Positions 1-6,593 of a DNA stretch of 9,603 nucleotides are shown here, in pieces. The stretch covers positions 1,871 to 11,473 of the forward strand of contig DOZQ01000238.1 of assembly GCA_003517915.1 (NCBI GenBank), read 5' to 3'. A program made the translations under genes and the position numbers. The notes beneath the pieces were generated by a model. That model was not told where the DNA came from. It did not search any database and saw only the letters and a program-made list of their open reading frames with translations. The first letter of the stretch is position 1, and each line of letters starts with the position of its first letter. The stretch is from Oscillospiraceae bacterium (GTDB taxonomy: Bacteria > Bacillota > Clostridia > Oscillospirales > Acutalibacteraceae).

Positions 1-361
1 TTTGATAAAAGCTCACAAGCGGCTCGTAAATTTCCACTTTGCCCTCGGCCTGCTTTGCCCTCAGCCCATCAATCAGCTTGCGCTCGCGTCCAGCGGGCAG
101 ATATACCTCGCCGGAGCCTCCGCCGCCCCTGACATAATCCGCCTGATTGATGCCGAACACTGCCACCTTTTCTCCCGCAGCCATCGGCAGCGCCTGATTT
201 TCATTCTTTAAAAGCACCATTCCCTCGCCGCCGACAACTCTGGAATATGCGTAATTGTCAAGCGGCAGATCCTCGGCCGCCGCGGATAAGCCCGCCGGTA
301 CAAACGACAGCAGCAAGGCGGCGATCAAGACCGATAAAAGCAACCTTTTCATACTTCTCAT
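1..361 (-). CDS. Secreted GH3-family glycoside hydrolase, 5' part only
   Basis: About 120 N-terminal residues are visible; the gene runs off the left edge. The ATG at 361 is chosen because AAAGGA lies 8 nt upstream; an in-frame ATG at 352 is the alternative. Residues 1-28 form a signal peptide (MRSMKRLLLS, then a hydrophobic stretch to SAAAE), so the product is exported. Residues 45-60 (EGMVLLKNENQALPM), then KVAVFG at 65-70 and the glycine-rich YVRGGGGSGEVY at 76-87, match the start of the GH3 C-terminal (alpha/beta sandwich) domain. In most GH3 enzymes this segment follows a TIM barrel of about 300 residues. Here it follows the signal peptide directly. Known inverted-order GH3 beta-glucosidases of rumen Clostridia (Ruminococcus albus, Butyrivibrio) share this layout, so I infer a domain-swapped enzyme acting on beta-glucosides or related glycans. 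A barrel-less protein cannot be excluded. The substrate cannot be read from this fragment. Confidence 0.8.
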   Translation of the reverse strand, partial: MRSMKRLLLSVLIAALLLSFVPAGLSAAAEDLPLDNYAYSRVVGGEGMVLLKNENQALPMAAGEKVAVFGINQADYVRGGGGSGEVYLPAGRERKLIDGLRAKQAEGKVEIYEPLVSFYQ

Positions 362-416
362 ACTTTACATCCTTTCTTATATCCTGTAAACACAGGTATG
401 GACATTGTTTCCGTTA

Positions 417-425
417 ATTATAACA
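417..425 (-). promoter_or_regulatory. Putative extended -10 promoter of the GH3 gene
   Basis: On the minus strand TGTTATAAT gives a perfect -10 hexamer (TATAAT, 417-422) with the TGn extension, 56 nt before the GH3 start. No convincing -35 hexamer lies 16-18 bp upstream, which is tolerable for extended -10 promoters. A second TGCTATAAT sits at 482-490, directly after the T-run of the hairpin terminator, and could be an alternative start. Both are pattern matches only. Confidence 0.45.
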
Positions 426-493
426 CAAACCAAAAACAAAGTGGCTGTAAACCATGAAATAGACACAAATAATTTATTTATATTATAGCAAAA

Positions 494-538
494 ATATAGA
501 ACAGCCGGGCGGCCAAGGGCCGTCCGGCTGTTCTATAT
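494..538 (-). terminator. Strong hairpin terminator, minus-strand T-run
   Basis: A near-perfect inverted repeat: arms 494-514 and 518-538 pair over 21 bp with one G-U wobble and a 3-nt loop. The core arm is GC-rich (ACAGCCGGGCGGCC). On the minus strand the stem is followed by a T-rich tract, as in an intrinsic terminator; on the plus strand there is no T-run. It would end transcription arriving from above 540 and insulate the GH3 gene. Confidence 0.8.
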
Positions 539-833
539 GCGTAAAACTAAAGAAAGGAAAGAAGAAGGAAAAAAACTAATTTAAAGTTTGTCTAAGAAAA
601 CCCGGATGTTCGCGATGTTTTCTCCAAACCATCCAAGAATCTCTTCTTGCACTGCTTATAGTATATACGCCATTGCCCGATAAGAATAGATAAAAATGGT
701 GCTTAAATATGGACAATTGTATCATTATTCTATGATTAGGTCTCTGTTTTTCCACAACTTTTGTTTTTTTACAGGTTTTATAGCTGATATGACTATAATC
801 CTTTGTCTGCGATACAGGCTTATTTTTTAAAAA
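539..833. other. Unassigned intergenic stretch between two terminators
   Basis: About 295 bp lie between the terminator of the trigger-factor-like gene and the hairpin at 494-538. An open minus-strand frame (576-851, 91 codons) starts inside the loop and stem of the upstream terminator, has no ribosome site, and its translation is not recognisable. An internal ATG at 725 would give 49 residues, also without a ribosome site. The stretch could be non-coding, a decayed gene, or a small RNA gene ending at the 494-538 terminator. I see no tRNA, tmRNA or 6S signature, and no well-spaced promoter. Confidence 0.4.
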
Positions 834-871
834 ACACCGGCGGACAAACAATGTCCGCCGGCGGTTTTTTT
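829..871 (-). terminator. Terminator of the trigger-factor-like gene, possibly bidirectional
   Basis: Arms CCGGCGGACA (837-846) and TGTCCGCCGG (852-861) form a perfect 10-bp stem with a 5-nt loop. It is flanked by an A-run on the left and a T-run on the right, so either strand reads stem plus U-tract. It lies about 55 nt past the stop codon of the lipoprotein gene at 917, the only confident gene ending here. Confidence 0.8.
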
Positions 872-916
872 GTTTTTATGTCTCCTGCGGTAAATTGACC
901 ATATATCACCGTAGCG

Positions 917-2023
917 TCATTCAGAAGTTACTGAAGGCAGCGTCACCGTAGTCGCGCTGTCAAAAATTATATCAAGCGCTTTTTCCTGCAAAAGGGAGAG
1001 TTTAAAAAGCTCACCGTACAGCCTTTCCGCTTCCTCGGTGCTCATCTGCATGTTGGCCGCTTCTTCCTCTAAGAATGTCTGATATTCTTCGTCCGACACA
1101 GATAAATTTTCTTTGTCGGCAATCGCCAAGAATATCAGCATTGTCGGGAGATTTTCCTGCTGCAAGGCATGCTCCCCAAGAAAAGCGTCAATCTCCTCAT
1201 TGGTCTGTGACTGACCCTGCTGCGTAAGATACGACATGTAATCTTCTTTTCTCATTTCCACGTAATTGTCAATTTCCGCCTGCGGAATATCCGCCGTATC
1301 CACCGTGCAGATTTCCATCAGCTTGGTATAAATTGCGTTTCTCCGGTCATTCTCAAACTGATCGTCATATTCCGTCTGCATTTCTTCCCGTTTGAAGTCT
1401 CTGTATGCGCTGAGCGTCTCATACTGGCCGTCAAACAATCCTTTAATGACCTCGTCGGTTATTTCCGCCGGTACAATTTTAATTTTAATGGAGTTGACCT
1501 TCATTTTAAACACGGCTTTCGCGCCTGCCAGATCCGGATTATTTTCATACGGGTCGGGGAATGTCACGTCTATGTCTTTTTCCTCGCCGGTTTTCATGCC
1601 GATAAGTCCCTCTTCAAAGCCGGGTATGTAGCCTCCCAAACCGATTTCTATATCGGTCGCCTGAGCCGCACCGCCTTCAAATTCTACGCCGTCAACCGAA
1701 CCGGTATAGTCGACATTCACCGTATCGCCCGTTTCGGCCGCACGGTCGGTAACCTCGGTAAATTCCACCGCTTCTTTGATACCGGCCGAAACCCGCTCAT
1801 CTAGAGCTTCCTCGGTGACCTCGGTTTTAGAGACGTCGACCTCAATGGCTTTGTAGTCGCCAAGCTTAACATAGGAATAGTCGCCGGTGGTAGTCTCAGC
1901 CGACGATTCCCCGGACGTTTCCGACGATCCGGGCTGATTGCCTCCCGCACATCCGGCAAGAGCCACCGTCAGCATAGCTGCCGCGGCGAACAGCCCGACA
2001 GCGGAAAATAGTTTGTTTTTCAT
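917..2023 (-). CDS. Trigger-factor-like FKBP-type peptidyl-prolyl isomerase lipoprotein
   Basis: The 368-residue product starts at the ATG at 2023. An in-frame TTG at 2035 overlaps the ribosome site GGGAGG and is rejected. Residues 1-25 are a lipoprotein signal peptide with lipobox LAGC, Cys25 being the predicted acylated residue. A Ser/Thr/Glu/Gly-rich linker (about 26-50) follows. LGDYKAIEV at 54-62 and the next segment match the trigger-factor linker before its isomerase domain. The FKBP-like domain spans about 99-180, with GDTVNVDYTG and YIPGFEEGLIGMKTGEE. About 183-368 is acidic and helical-looking, like the trigger-factor chaperone arm. The ribosome-binding N-domain with its GFRxGKxP signature is missing and replaced by the lipoprotein signal. 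I infer an extracytoplasmic foldase/chaperone, in the role PrsA plays in Bacillus, catalysing prolyl isomerisation of exported proteins. It is monocistronic, with its own promoter and terminator. The cytosolic tig gene should lie elsewhere. Confidence 0.88.
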   Translation of the reverse strand: MKNKLFSAVGLFAAAAMLTVALAGCAGGNQPGSSETSGESSAETTTGDYSYVKLGDYKAIEVDVSKTEVTEEALDERVSAGIKEAVEFTEVTDRAAETGDTVNVDYTGSVDGVEFEGGAAQATDIEIGLGGYIPGFEEGLIGMKTGEEKDIDVTFPDPYENNPDLAGAKAVFKMKVNSIKIKIVPAEITDEVIKGLFDGQYETLSAYRDFKREEMQTEYDDQFENDRRNAIYTKLMEICTVDTADIPQAEIDNYVEMRKEDYMSYLTQQGQSQTNEEIDAFLGEHALQQENLPTMLIFLAIADKENLSVSDEEYQTFLEEEAANMQMSTEEAERLYGELFKLSLLQEKALDIIFDSATTVTLPSVTSE

Positions 2024-2065
2024 GATTCCTCCCAAAAAGATAAAGAAATTTATCCATTTCTTTTT

Positions 2066-2094
2066 ATTCTACATCATTGGTAAGATTAAAGCAA
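2066..2094 (-). promoter_or_regulatory. Putative sigma-A promoter of the FKBP lipoprotein gene
   Basis: On the minus strand TTGCTT (2089-2094) and TAGAAT (2066-2071) are separated by exactly 17 bp. The -10 lies about 43 nt upstream of the ATG at 2023. The -10 is one mismatch from consensus and the -35 keeps the TTG. Confidence 0.55.
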
Positions 2095-2180
2095 ATCTTT
2101 TTTCTGACGGATACCGTGCTTTTTACAAATTTATCATCAAACCACTTGAAATATAAAACAAAAAGACGTGCCTTATTCTA

Positions 2181-2340
2181 GGTGGTGTCGTCACAAGATA
2201 TAAATTACATATTTTCGTTTGATTTTTTGTCTTTTCAGCTTGTCCTTCTCGCTTTACGTCAGTAAAGCTTCGTCGTCCGCACTAAAAATCCATAAAAATC
2301 ATCCTGAAAATCTGCAAATTCATCTTATGACGACACCACC
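2181..2340. mobile_element. 160-bp fold-back MITE with TA target duplication
   Basis: The ends are inverted repeats: GGTGGTGTCGTCA reading in from 2181 and its complement ending at 2340. The next bases also match (18 of the first 19 positions), and weaker pairing continues to about 37 bp. The centre has GCTTTAC-GTCA-GTAAAGC, so the whole element can fold into one long imperfect hairpin. It is flanked on each side by TA (2179-2180 and 2341-2342), the target duplication of the IS630/Tc1-mariner group. There is no open frame large enough for a transposase, so it is non-autonomous. The right end lies in the 3' end of the acetyltransferase gene and supplies its last six residues and stop codon. 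Confidence 0.85.
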
Positions 2341-2922
2341 TAAATGATTTGACGATATACCAAAATACCTTTCTTTTGTAAGCGCGTAAAGGAACACGTC
2401 ATGCGGCGCGCCTTTAAAATAAGCGCCGTTTCGCAGCGTGCCCTCAAAGCTCATACCCAGTTTTTCCATCACCCGCGCCGAGGAAAGGTTTTCACACATG
2501 CAGCTGGCCTCTATTCTGACCAGCCCTATGACCGAAAAGCCGTATCTTATCAGCACCCCGGCCGCTTCGGCGGCGTAGCCCTCTCCCCATACGTCAGACG
2601 ATATAACATAACCCAAAGACGCGATTTTATAATCCTTTTCCATAGTTGTAAAGCTTGCGGTGCCTATCACCCTGCGGTCTAAATTACGCTCGATAACCCA
2701 GGTCATGCATTCCCCGCGCTCATATCCCCTTAGCAGATAATTCAGATAACCGCGGGTGGTTTCAATATTTTCGTGCGCGCTCCACGGCAGATAGCGGGCA
2801 ACCTCCTCACGCGAGCAGTAATCAAAAAGCGCGTTTAAATCGTTCCTCTTGGCCGCCCGCAACCAAAGCCTCCCGGTTTTAAAAGCGGGAAACGGTTTAA
2901 AAAAACTCTCGTACAGCGTCAT
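2320..2922 (-). CDS. GNAT-family N-acetyltransferase, RimJ/RimL-like
   Basis: A 200-residue protein from the ATG at 2922, with AAGGAG about 13 nt upstream. TGRLWLRAAKRNDLNALF (16-33) is the typical opening of this subfamily. The acetyl-CoA motif region is SLGYVISSDVWGEGYAAEA (about 102-120), where WGEGYAAEA carries the pyrophosphate-binding loop. ENLSSARVMEKLGMSFEG (144-161) is the conserved motif B. The likely reaction is transfer of acetyl from acetyl-CoA to a primary amine such as a protein N-terminus, small molecule or drug; the substrate cannot be predicted. The last six residues (GGVVIR) and the stop are encoded by the MITE end. Removing the MITE and one TA restores a frame ending NHLE-stop, so the insertion replaced one residue with six and probably left the enzyme active. 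It lies about 137 bp downstream of hisE; I see no convincing promoter of its own. Confidence 0.88.
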   Translation of the reverse strand: MTLYESFFKPFPAFKTGRLWLRAAKRNDLNALFDYCSREEVARYLPWSAHENIETTRGYLNYLLRGYERGECMTWVIERNLDRRVIGTASFTTMEKDYKIASLGYVISSDVWGEGYAAEAAGVLIRYGFSVIGLVRIEASCMCENLSSARVMEKLGMSFEGTLRNGAYFKGAPHDVFLYALTKERYFGISSNHLGGVVIR

Positions 2923-2968
2923 ACGGGCAGTCTCTCCTTTTAAGTAAGCGTTGATTTATTGTGTTTTG

Positions 2969-2993
2969 TAGGGGCGAACAAAGTTCGCCCCTA
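2969..2993. repeat. Palindromic intergenic repeat
   Basis: TAGGGGCGAAC (2969-2979), loop AAA, then GTTCGCCCCTA (2983-2993): a perfect 11-bp stem. No T-run follows on either strand, so it is not a standard intrinsic terminator. GTAGGGGCGAAC-type hairpins recur between genes in many Clostridia, so I call it a REP-like element. A related fragment, GGGGCGGATTCC, lies at 3047-3058 next to the hisE stop. It may stabilise the 3' end of the his transcript. Confidence 0.6.
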
Positions 2994-3058
2994 TGGATTT
3001 GTGGTCACATCATCGCTTGCCTGCTTTATCAGACAGGAGAATCGGCGGGGCGGATTCC

Positions 3059-3385
3059 TCAGCTGTTTTTATCCGTCTTGTGAAACTGCTTTAAATTTCC
3101 GGTTTTTTCGCTGCGGCGCCTAAGCTCGTCTTCAAGCTCCGCTGGGCCGATGCCCTGCTGCGACATAAGCACGGTCAAATGATATAAAAGATCGCTTATT
3201 TCCATAACCGTTTCGCGCCTGTCGCCGTTTTTAGCCGCGATAATCACCTCGGCGCATTCCTCCCCGCATTTTTTTAGGATTTTATCAAGGCCCTTTTCAA
3301 ACAGATAACAGGTGTAAGAGCCCTCCGCGGGATTATTTCTGCGGTTTTCCACCGTACTGTAAAGCTCTTTCAAAACATCGCTCAT
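3059..3385 (-). CDS. hisE: Phosphoribosyl-ATP pyrophosphatase
   Basis: This 108-residue enzyme removes pyrophosphate from phosphoribosyl-ATP to give phosphoribosyl-AMP, step 2 of histidine synthesis, in the cytoplasm. It is an all-alpha MazG-like protein. The metal-binding signature is clear: [19 protein letters not shown] (30-48) with Glu42, Glu43 and Glu46, then [14 protein letters not shown] (61-74) with Glu62 and Asp65. The length is normal for a stand-alone HisE; in many bacteria it is fused to HisI. The start ATG overlaps the hisI stop by 4 nt (ATGA), so translation is probably coupled, and GGAG lies 8 nt upstream inside hisI. It is the last his gene here. Confidence 0.95.
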   Translation of the reverse strand: MSDVLKELYSTVENRRNNPAEGSYTCYLFEKGLDKILKKCGEECAEVIIAAKNGDRRETVMEISDLLYHLTVLMSQQGIGPAELEDELRRRSEKTGNLKQFHKTDKNS

Positions 3386-3705
3386 TTTTTCATCTCCATT
3401 TCACGAAAAAAGCAGCTGTGACTGCCTGTATGGCAGGCGGGGCCGGTCTGCTTCACCTTTAACAGCAGCGTGTCGCAGTCACAGTCGGCCTTAATACTAA
3501 CCACTTCTTGTATATGCCCGGACGTCTCGCCTTTATGCCAAAGTGACTGCCTCGAGCGGCTGAAAAACCAGGTCATGCCGGTTTCAAGGGTTTTTTCAAA
3601 CGATTCCCGGTTCATGTAAGCCAGCATCAGCACCTCGCCCGTATCCTGCTCCTGCACTATAGCCGGTATCAGCGGGTCTTTTTCAAACAGCCTTGCAATA
3701 TCCAT
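3382..3705 (-). CDS. hisI: Phosphoribosyl-AMP cyclohydrolase
   Basis: This 107-residue enzyme opens the adenine ring of phosphoribosyl-AMP to form ProFAR, step 3 of histidine synthesis. Asp74, Asp76 and Asp78 of ADCDCD form the Mg site. Cys75 with Cys91 and Cys98 of [13 protein letters not shown] form the Zn site shared across the dimer interface. [16 protein letters not shown] (49-64) is the other hallmark motif. The start follows the hisA stop by 1 nt, with GGAGGG from the hisA 3' end as ribosome site. It overlaps hisE by 4 nt. The pair is the split form of the HisIE bifunctional enzyme. All key residues are present. Confidence 0.95.
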   Translation of the reverse strand: MDIARLFEKDPLIPAIVQEQDTGEVLMLAYMNRESFEKTLETGMTWFFSRSRQSLWHKGETSGHIQEVVSIKADCDCDTLLLKVKQTGPACHTGSHSCFFREMEMKK

Positions 3706-3706
3706 T

Positions 3707-4423
3707 TTATCCCTCCGCGGTTTCTATCGCCTTTTTTAAGTCCAGCGTGCCCTTGTATATCGATTTCCCGCAGATCGCCCCGTAAACTCCAAGGGCTTTC
3801 AGCGCTTTAATATCACCGATTTCCTTTATCCCGCCGCTCGCGATTATGTCGCAGTCCACCGCCCCGCTAAGTGCTTCAAGCTGCGCCGTATTAGGGCCGG
3901 CAAGCGTCCCGTCCTTTGAGATGTCGGTGTAGATTATATATTCGGCGCCAAGCTCCCTCATTCGCTTCGCAAGCTCTATGTAATGGATTTTACTGTCGCT
4001 TATCCAGCCCTGCGCCATGACCATTTCGTCTTTAGCGTCTATGCCTATAGCCACCCTGCCACCGTACTCTTTCAGCGCCTCTTTTACAAATTCGGGAGAA
4101 TTCACGGCGGCGCTGCCTAAAATCACCCGAGCTATGCCCGCCGACAGATACTCCTCCGCCGTTTTCATATCCCGTATACCGCCGCCGACCTCTACCCTAA
4201 GAGCCGTTCCGGCCGCCGTTTCTATGAATATTTCTTTGTTACGCGGTTCGCCGTAAAGCGCTCCGTCCAAATCGACCATGTGAAGCCACTCAGCCCCGGC
4301 CGCCTCAAAGCCGCGCGCAGTTTCCATGTAATCCTCCGCGACCCGCTCGACAGTATCAAACGCGCCCTTATAAAGCCGCACGCAGTCGCCGTCCTTTATA
4401 TCTATTGCCGGTAATATCACCAT
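3707..4423 (-). CDS. hisA: ProFAR isomerase (HisA)
   Basis: A 238-residue TIM-barrel enzyme that converts ProFAR to PRFAR by Amadori rearrangement, the substrate for HisHF. The start is the ATG at 4423: GGGGAG lies 8 nt upstream, and the product begins [12 protein letters not shown] as usual. GTG at 4432 and ATG at 4429 are in frame but too close to that site. Catalytic Asp8 (PAIDI) and Asp129 (IGIDAKD) are present, with YTDISKDGT at 165-173. The two phosphate-binding halves are GGGIR (80-84) and ASGGI (195-199) with GKSIY near the end. hisF, which usually follows hisA, is missing; hisI starts after 1 nt. Confidence 0.95.
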   Translation of the reverse strand: MVILPAIDIKDGDCVRLYKGAFDTVERVAEDYMETARGFEAAGAEWLHMVDLDGALYGEPRNKEIFIETAAGTALRVEVGGGIRDMKTAEEYLSAGIARVILGSAAVNSPEFVKEALKEYGGRVAIGIDAKDEMVMAQGWISDSKIHYIELAKRMRELGAEYIIYTDISKDGTLAGPNTAQLEALSGAVDCDIIASGGIKEIGDIKALKALGVYGAICGKSIYKGTLDLKKAIETAEG

Positions 4424-4428
4424 GAACA

Positions 4429-4509
4429 TCACTCCCCTTTCATCACTTCATACTGATCCGCAATAAAAAACTTATTCCTCGCAAATGAATTGCTCGGGAT
4501 TTTTATTGC
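4429..4509 (-). other. Possible C-terminal gene remnant upstream of hisA
   Basis: In the hisC-hisA gap a 26-codon open stretch ends in TGA 5 nt before the hisA start. Its final residues, FFIADQYEVMKGE, read like coding sequence, and its last codons contain the hisA ribosome site. It has no start codon with a ribosome site and I recognise no family. It could be the tail of a deleted upstream gene, since hisB and hisH are expected here, or chance. The rest of the gap holds a 7-bp hairpin (GCCTTTC/GAAAGGC, 4529-4547) without a T-run. Confidence 0.2.
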
Positions 4510-4581
4510 TCAAAAGTGCCTATTTCTCGCCTTTCTTTGCGAAAGGCAAGCAAAATAGATGCACAATACTATTCCTTGTTT

Positions 4582-5646
4582 TTAACAAGAAATAGCATAA
4601 GGCAAAATCTCATCCAAAGCGGCGCATACGCCCGCGTTTTCCTCCGGTGTTCCGCAGGTAACGCGCAGTAGCTCCCCGCCAAGGCACCGCACCAATATCC
4701 CGCGTTGTCTCAGCCGCCTGAAAACCTCCGCCGCCTTTGGCAGACGCCAGGTCACGAAATTTGTGCGGCTGGTCAGAACTTTCACGCCATACCGCCCGGC
4801 AATTTCTCGGGATTCCAGGTAAAGCGCGGCTTTCGAGTCAAGAACGGCTTGTTTTGTCCGCGCAATCCAATCCCTGTGTGAAAGCAGCGCCGCCGCGGCC
4901 GCCTGCGTAAGCCCATTTACGTTGTAAGGGGATTTTGCCGCCTGCAAAGCGTTTCTTATCGCGGGATTCGCCACCGCGAAGCCCAGCCTCACCGCCGCCG
5001 CGCTCATCATTTTTGAGCAGGTGCGCAGAATCACGAGATTATCATGCTGTGTAAGCACGTCTAAAAGCGACTGATCCCAAAAATCCATATAGGCTTCATC
5101 CAGCACCACCAGCGCGTCCACGCTTTTTACCAGCTTTAAAACCGCTTCTTTCGCGGTTCCAAGTGAGGTGGGATTGCAGGGATTCGAGAAAATAACCATT
5201 TTCGCGCCAAAGTCCCGCACCGTTTCTATAACCCGGTCAATATCTACTGTAAAATCGTCGTTCTTGCGTACCTTGACGACTTTACATTCGGCCAAATGCG
5301 CGTAAAAATCGTACATTGAAAAGTCGTGCTCCAATGTGACGATCTTATCTCCCTTTTGGGTGAACGCCGCCACCAGCAGGCTTATAAGCTCGTCGGAGCC
5401 GTTTCCGGCGGTCAGCAGCGCGGGATCTATGCCGCAGTAATCCGCGTAAAGCGCGCAGACCTCCGCCGCCGCCGGGTCGGGATAGCGGTTGAACGAGACC
5501 TTTCCGACCGCCGACAAAACCGCCTGCCTCATCCGCTCGGGAAGCGGCAAAAACGATTCGTTCGCGTCCAGCCGGATTTTATACGCGTTCCCGTCCACCA
5601 CGTATGGGCGCAGGGATTTTATTTTTGGTGTCAGCTCATACGGCAT
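4582..5646 (-). CDS. hisC: Histidinol-phosphate aminotransferase
   Basis: A 354-residue PLP-dependent fold-type I (class II) aminotransferase that makes L-histidinol phosphate from imidazole acetol phosphate using glutamate. RLDANESFLPLP (25-36) is the N-terminal signature. GNGSDE (81-86) contacts the cofactor phosphate. SNPCNPT (154-160) and LDEAY (182-186, Asp183) hold the pyridine ring. Lys212 in RTCSKMMS is the Schiff-base lysine, followed by RLG. LRVTCGTPEEN (327-337) carries the substrate-carboxylate arginine. The start ATG at 5646 follows GAAAGGGTGAT, a good match to the 16S anti-SD. The leader and codons 1-6 are repeated twice upstream, so this 5' end seems to have been a recurrent insertion target. 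hisD is about 3.2 kb upstream rather than adjacent. Confidence 0.95.
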   Translation of the reverse strand: MPYELTPKIKSLRPYVVDGNAYKIRLDANESFLPLPERMRQAVLSAVGKVSFNRYPDPAAAEVCALYADYCGIDPALLTAGNGSDELISLLVAAFTQKGDKIVTLEHDFSMYDFYAHLAECKVVKVRKNDDFTVDIDRVIETVRDFGAKMVIFSNPCNPTSLGTAKEAVLKLVKSVDALVVLDEAYMDFWDQSLLDVLTQHDNLVILRTCSKMMSAAAVRLGFAVANPAIRNALQAAKSPYNVNGLTQAAAAALLSHRDWIARTKQAVLDSKAALYLESREIAGRYGVKVLTSRTNFVTWRLPKAAEVFRRLRQRGILVRCLGGELLRVTCGTPEENAGVCAALDEILPYAISC

Positions 5647-5723
5647 GACTACATCACCCTTTCAGGTATCTTTTATATTTTTACGGAAAATCAAATAGGT
5701 TTCTCACTACGGAAAATGCTTAT
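5629..5723 (-). repeat. hisC-leader repeat, copy 1 (functional hisC start)
   Basis: This copy holds the hisC ribosome site, ATG and codons 1-6 (MPYELT). Its 45-nt core (5629-5673) matches copy 2 at 40 positions and copy 3 at 37 by hand alignment. The match continues, with gaps, through the ACGGAAAATC block to GCTTAT at 5718-5723, which includes the TAA stop of the upstream dehydrogenase gene. Similarity to the other copies ends at codon 6 (ACA). Confidence 0.85.
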
Positions 5724-6517
5724 ACTGTGCGCCGAAAACCGCCCTCGCTTGCAATCACTTGACCAGTAATCCATTTTGCATAGTCACTATGCAAAAATAG
5801 CGCCAAATCTGCAGTATCGTCAGGGGTTCCCCATCTTCCTGCGGGAAACAGTTTTCTCACAAACTCATAATCGCCACCGAAAGAATATTTTGTATCATTC
5901 GGCCCCGGATTGATACAATTTACCCTAATGTTTTGTGGCGCGAGCGCGGCGGAAACCTGCTTGCAAAGTCCGATAATAGCGTCTTTAGAAACTGCATAGG
6001 AGATTTCATTTATCATAGGGCCAAGATATTGGCCGCTTGTGAATAGCGTAATAACACCGCTTTTCGATATTTCCATTTGTTTTGTGAATGCTTGTATCAT
6101 CAACATTGATGCCCTGACATTCACTAGCAAATGTGCGTCTATATGCTCAGAAGTCCATTCTCCAATGGGTGCGGTTGTAGAAAAAGCATGATTTAAGATA
6201 AGCCCGTCAATGTTACCAATTTTTTGGACGGCCTCCGCAATAACAGCTTCTGCCGCATCAGATTTTGAAAGGTCTGATGCCGTTAGGGATACCGCCGTCT
6301 TGTTGCCTTGCGTTAGTTGTTTAGCCAGTTCGCTTGTCGCATCATGTTTTGCGTCCACGTATTTCTGCAACACATCATAATCGGAATATCCATGAATAGC
6401 GACAGTCGCGCCAGCATCCGAAAGCCGAGTTGCCAACGTAGCGCCGATACCCGCTGGACGGCTCACACCTGTTATCAATATTTTTTTGCCGTCCAATCTC
6501 AGTGTTGGGTTTGTCAT
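5720..6517 (-). CDS. Short-chain dehydrogenase/reductase (SDR)
   Basis: A 265-residue Rossmann-fold oxidoreductase. The start is the ATG at 6517, with AGGAAGGTGA 5-8 nt upstream; the longer frame to a TTG at 6553 lacks a ribosome site. The nucleotide-binding loop is TGVSRPAGIG (16-25), a lengthened form of TGxxxGxG. LILNHA (107-111) stands for the NAG-type motif, with Asn133 as the fourth catalytic residue. Ser161, Tyr174 and Lys178 (YAVSK) complete the active site. NCINPGPNDT (200-209) and the C-terminal GQVIASEGGF are typical. Choice of NADH or NADPH, and the substrate, cannot be read. It follows the XRE regulator by 76 bp on the same strand and may be co-transcribed. Its stop overlaps the end of the hisC-leader repeat. 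It is unrelated to histidine synthesis and less GC-rich than the his genes. Confidence 0.9.
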   Translation of the reverse strand: MTNPTLRLDGKKILITGVSRPAGIGATLATRLSDAGATVAIHGYSDYDVLQKYVDAKHDATSELAKQLTQGNKTAVSLTASDLSKSDAAEAVIAEAVQKIGNIDGLILNHAFSTTAPIGEWTSEHIDAHLLVNVRASMLMIQAFTKQMEISKSGVITLFTSGQYLGPMINEISYAVSKDAIIGLCKQVSAALAPQNIRVNCINPGPNDTKYSFGGDYEFVRKLFPAGRWGTPDDTADLALFLHSDYAKWITGQVIASEGGFRRTV

Positions 6518-6593
6518 TTCTGTCACCTTCCTAAAATATTGCGTTTTGTTCAAATTAGGTTGTTAAAAACATACGCTTACTGCGGCCGCAGGT

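Noticed and set aside
576..851. 91-codon open frame on the minus strand
   Set aside because: Its ATG is in the loop of the intrinsic terminator, it has no ribosome site, and the translation resembles no family I know. Kept only as an unassigned stretch.
2401..2682. Plus-strand open frame inside the acetyltransferase gene
   Set aside because: Antisense shadow of a clear GNAT gene; no ribosome site and no recognisable domain.
2969..2993. Intrinsic terminator for the his operon
   Set aside because: The stem is perfect but neither strand has a T-run after it; called a palindromic repeat instead.
4529..4547. Hairpin GCCTTTC/GAAAGGC between hisC and hisA
   Set aside because: Only 7 bp and not followed by a T-run on the minus strand, so not supported as a terminator.
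5629..5723. hisC leader as a His attenuator or T-box
   Set aside because: No run of His codons, no specifier-loop or T-box sequence, and the repeated block is better explained as a copied gene start.
5326..5769. 147-codon plus-strand open frame across hisC and the end of the dehydrogenase gene
   Set aside because: It is antisense to hisC, which has all active-site motifs, and its Arg/Gln-rich translation is typical of a shadow frame in GC-rich coding DNA.
6580..6591. Perfect 12-bp palindrome CTGCGGCCGCAG just after the XRE stop
   Set aside because: No spacer for a hairpin loop, no T-run and no second copy in the window; could be chance, so not called as a terminator or attachment site.
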